The position numbers and the translations under genes are program-made. Shown piece by piece: positions 6,258 to 6,352 of a DNA stretch of 6,352 nucleotides (positions are counted from its first letter, which is position 1; each line of letters opens with the position of its first letter). Source of the stretch: Gammaproteobacteria bacterium (GTDB lineage: Bacteria > Pseudomonadota > Gammaproteobacteria > Pseudomonadales > Azotimanducaceae); contig PBQQ01000010.1 in assembly GCA_002725095.1 (NCBI GenBank), positions 1-6,352 of the forward strand, in the 5' to 3' direction. The notes under the pieces were generated by a model. That model did no database searches and was not told the origin of the DNA. It saw only the letters and a program-made list of their open reading frames with translations.

Positions 6258-6352
6258 AGTAAGGTTTGGTTCAGTTTGTAGTTTTAGCGCTGCGACGTTA
6301 TCTTCACGACAAAGCGCATAAGTTTAGGGATTGCACGGCGTCTGTCGCAGCT
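6258..6352. other. Region downstream of rlmE with no recognisable gene
   Basis: The plus strand shows no ATG-led reading frame and no start of ftsH. On the minus strand a frame is open from the window edge to TAA at 6286-6284 (22 codons, containing RRRAIPKLMRFVVKITSQR). It could be the 3' end of a convergent gene, but the fragment is too short to identify. A 7-bp inverted repeat, CTGCGAC at 6290-6296 and GTCGCAG at 6344-6350, has a 47-base gap and no T-run, so it does not look like an intrinsic terminator. Confidence 0.4.

Overview
The window looks like two pieces of DNA from two different bacteria, joined near position 1090-1105. The left arm (about 1-1093) is A+T-rich: two 60-base lines counted by hand give 28% and 40% G+C. 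It carries, on the minus strand, the 3' end of a PASTA-domain penicillin-binding protein gene followed by a murE gene that runs off the left edge. Protein style, gene order, the ATGA overlap and the lack of a Shine-Dalgarno point to Bacteroidota. The right arm (about 1090-6352) is clearly richer in G+C (a carB line counted by hand gives 55%). It carries carA (3' part only), carB, greA, yhbY (minus strand) and rlmE. This is the gene order known from Pseudomonas-like Gammaproteobacteria (carA-carB-greA-yhbY-rlmE, normally followed by ftsH).

At the junction both flanking genes are cut inside their coding sequence. The penicillin-binding protein reads leftwards from it and carA reads rightwards from it, and both lack their 5' part. 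Losing the promoter and N-terminus of two important genes at one point, together with the change of composition and apparent taxon, is best explained by a chimeric assembly or amplification artefact rather than a living arrangement. This is the main thing to check in the window.

The genes form familiar units. On the left, the division transpeptidase and MurE belong to the dcw cell-wall cluster. On the right, CarA and CarB are the two subunits of carbamoyl-phosphate synthetase, which feeds arginine and pyrimidine synthesis. GreA rescues backtracked RNA polymerase, YhbY is a ribosome-assembly protein with a CRM domain, and RlmE methylates 23S rRNA. carA/carB overlap by 8 nt and greA starts 4 nt after carB, so the three are probably cotranscribed. 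yhbY converges on greA (17 nt apart) and diverges from rlmE (73 nt apart).

The last 95 bases after rlmE hold no recognisable gene. I saw no RNA genes, CRISPR array, insertion sequence, toxin-antitoxin pair or defence system, and no support for a new biological system. The window is housekeeping genes plus a suspicious join.
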